DNA of 64,000 nucleotides, from the NCBI RefSeq assembly GCF_029946145.1, contig NZ_JAQSDY010000012.1:62001-126000 (forward strand), written 5' to 3'. A model generated the notes under the pieces. The model searched no databases and was not told the origin of the DNA. It saw only the letters and a list, made by a program, of their open reading frames with translations. This document shows, piece after piece, positions 63,975 through 64,000 of this stretch (the stretch's first letter is position 1; each line of letters starts with the position of its first letter). Both the position numbers and the translations under genes were made by a program. The stretch is from Brevundimonas sp. Its GTDB lineage: Bacteria > Pseudomonadota > Alphaproteobacteria > Caulobacterales > Caulobacteraceae.

Positions 63975-64000
63975 TCAGAACCTGAAAGCAAGGGCGTACA
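63975..64000 (-). CDS. C-terminal end of an outer-membrane protein
   Basis: The window edge shows the codons for YALAFRF followed by TGA (63,975-63,977). The alternating pattern ending in Phe is the C-terminal strand signature of outer-membrane barrels. TonB receptors are often found before DUF2891 genes in Caulobacterales, as I recall. Confidence 0.5.

Overview
The window is GC-rich alphaproteobacterial chromosome. GC-ending codons, frequent GTG and TTG starts, TonB-dependent uptake, a large Gly/Ala/Thr-rich autotransporter and a fused CysN/APS kinase fit Caulobacterales, most likely a Brevundimonas-like organism. That placement is inference; no rRNA is present.

Positions 1 to about 11,600 are an accessory, defence-rich block. 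It holds a two-gene Gabija module (OLD/TOPRIM nuclease plus compact UvrD-type helicase), a divergent gene of unknown function, a DUF4238 protein, and an AbiE toxin/antitoxin operon with a third, translationally coupled membrane gene that carries an in-frame amber codon. An XRE/ImmA-IrrE regulator-peptidase with an unknown partner and a C-terminally truncated ParB-like partition protein follow. Twin 39-bp operator-like elements lie at the AbiE promoter.

Positions 11,750 to 16,100 hold a coherent envelope module: an ECF sigma factor with its overlapping anti-sigma factor, divergent from a secreted subtilisin-like protease, a secreted low-complexity protein sharing the protease's mature N-terminal motif, and a small outer-membrane beta-barrel. 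A perfect 10-bp inverted repeat sits between the divergent units. A hybrid histidine kinase and a PilZ-like protein follow.

Positions 18,900 to 25,980 are patchy. A TadE/TadG-type pilus pair and an iron-type TonB receptor with a PepSY membrane protein look intact. Between them lie remnants of a transposase, a cyclase-type TPR region, a dihydroorotase and a beta-carbonic anhydrase. The stretch ends with an AlpA/excisionase-type gene and tRNA-Lys(CTT), a classic island attachment locus, so much of the left 26 kb may be island-derived.

Positions 26,200 to 38,000 look like core chromosome: APC permease, Hpt protein, chorismate mutase, ferredoxin-NADP reductase, S9 peptidase, lipoprotein amidase, SemiSWEET, MFS transporter and sulfate activation (cysD, cysNC). 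Positions 37,862 to 45,811 form one tightly overlapping eight-gene operon for CoA-dependent aerobic 2-aminobenzoate (anthranilate) breakdown: ligase, 2-aminobenzoyl-CoA monooxygenase/reductase, acyl-CoA dehydrogenase, enoyl-CoA hydratase, SDR, thioesterase, RidA and an internal MarR regulator. A divergent aldehyde dehydrogenase and an AraC regulator follow.

Positions 49,287 to 61,700 encode a 4,137-residue autotransporter whose passenger contains about six 92-residue tandem repeats, two of them identical over 194 bp. ROK fructokinase, a 50-residue membrane protein, a DUF2891 protein and the last codons of an outer-membrane protein close the window. No CRISPR array, rRNA or intact transposase was seen.
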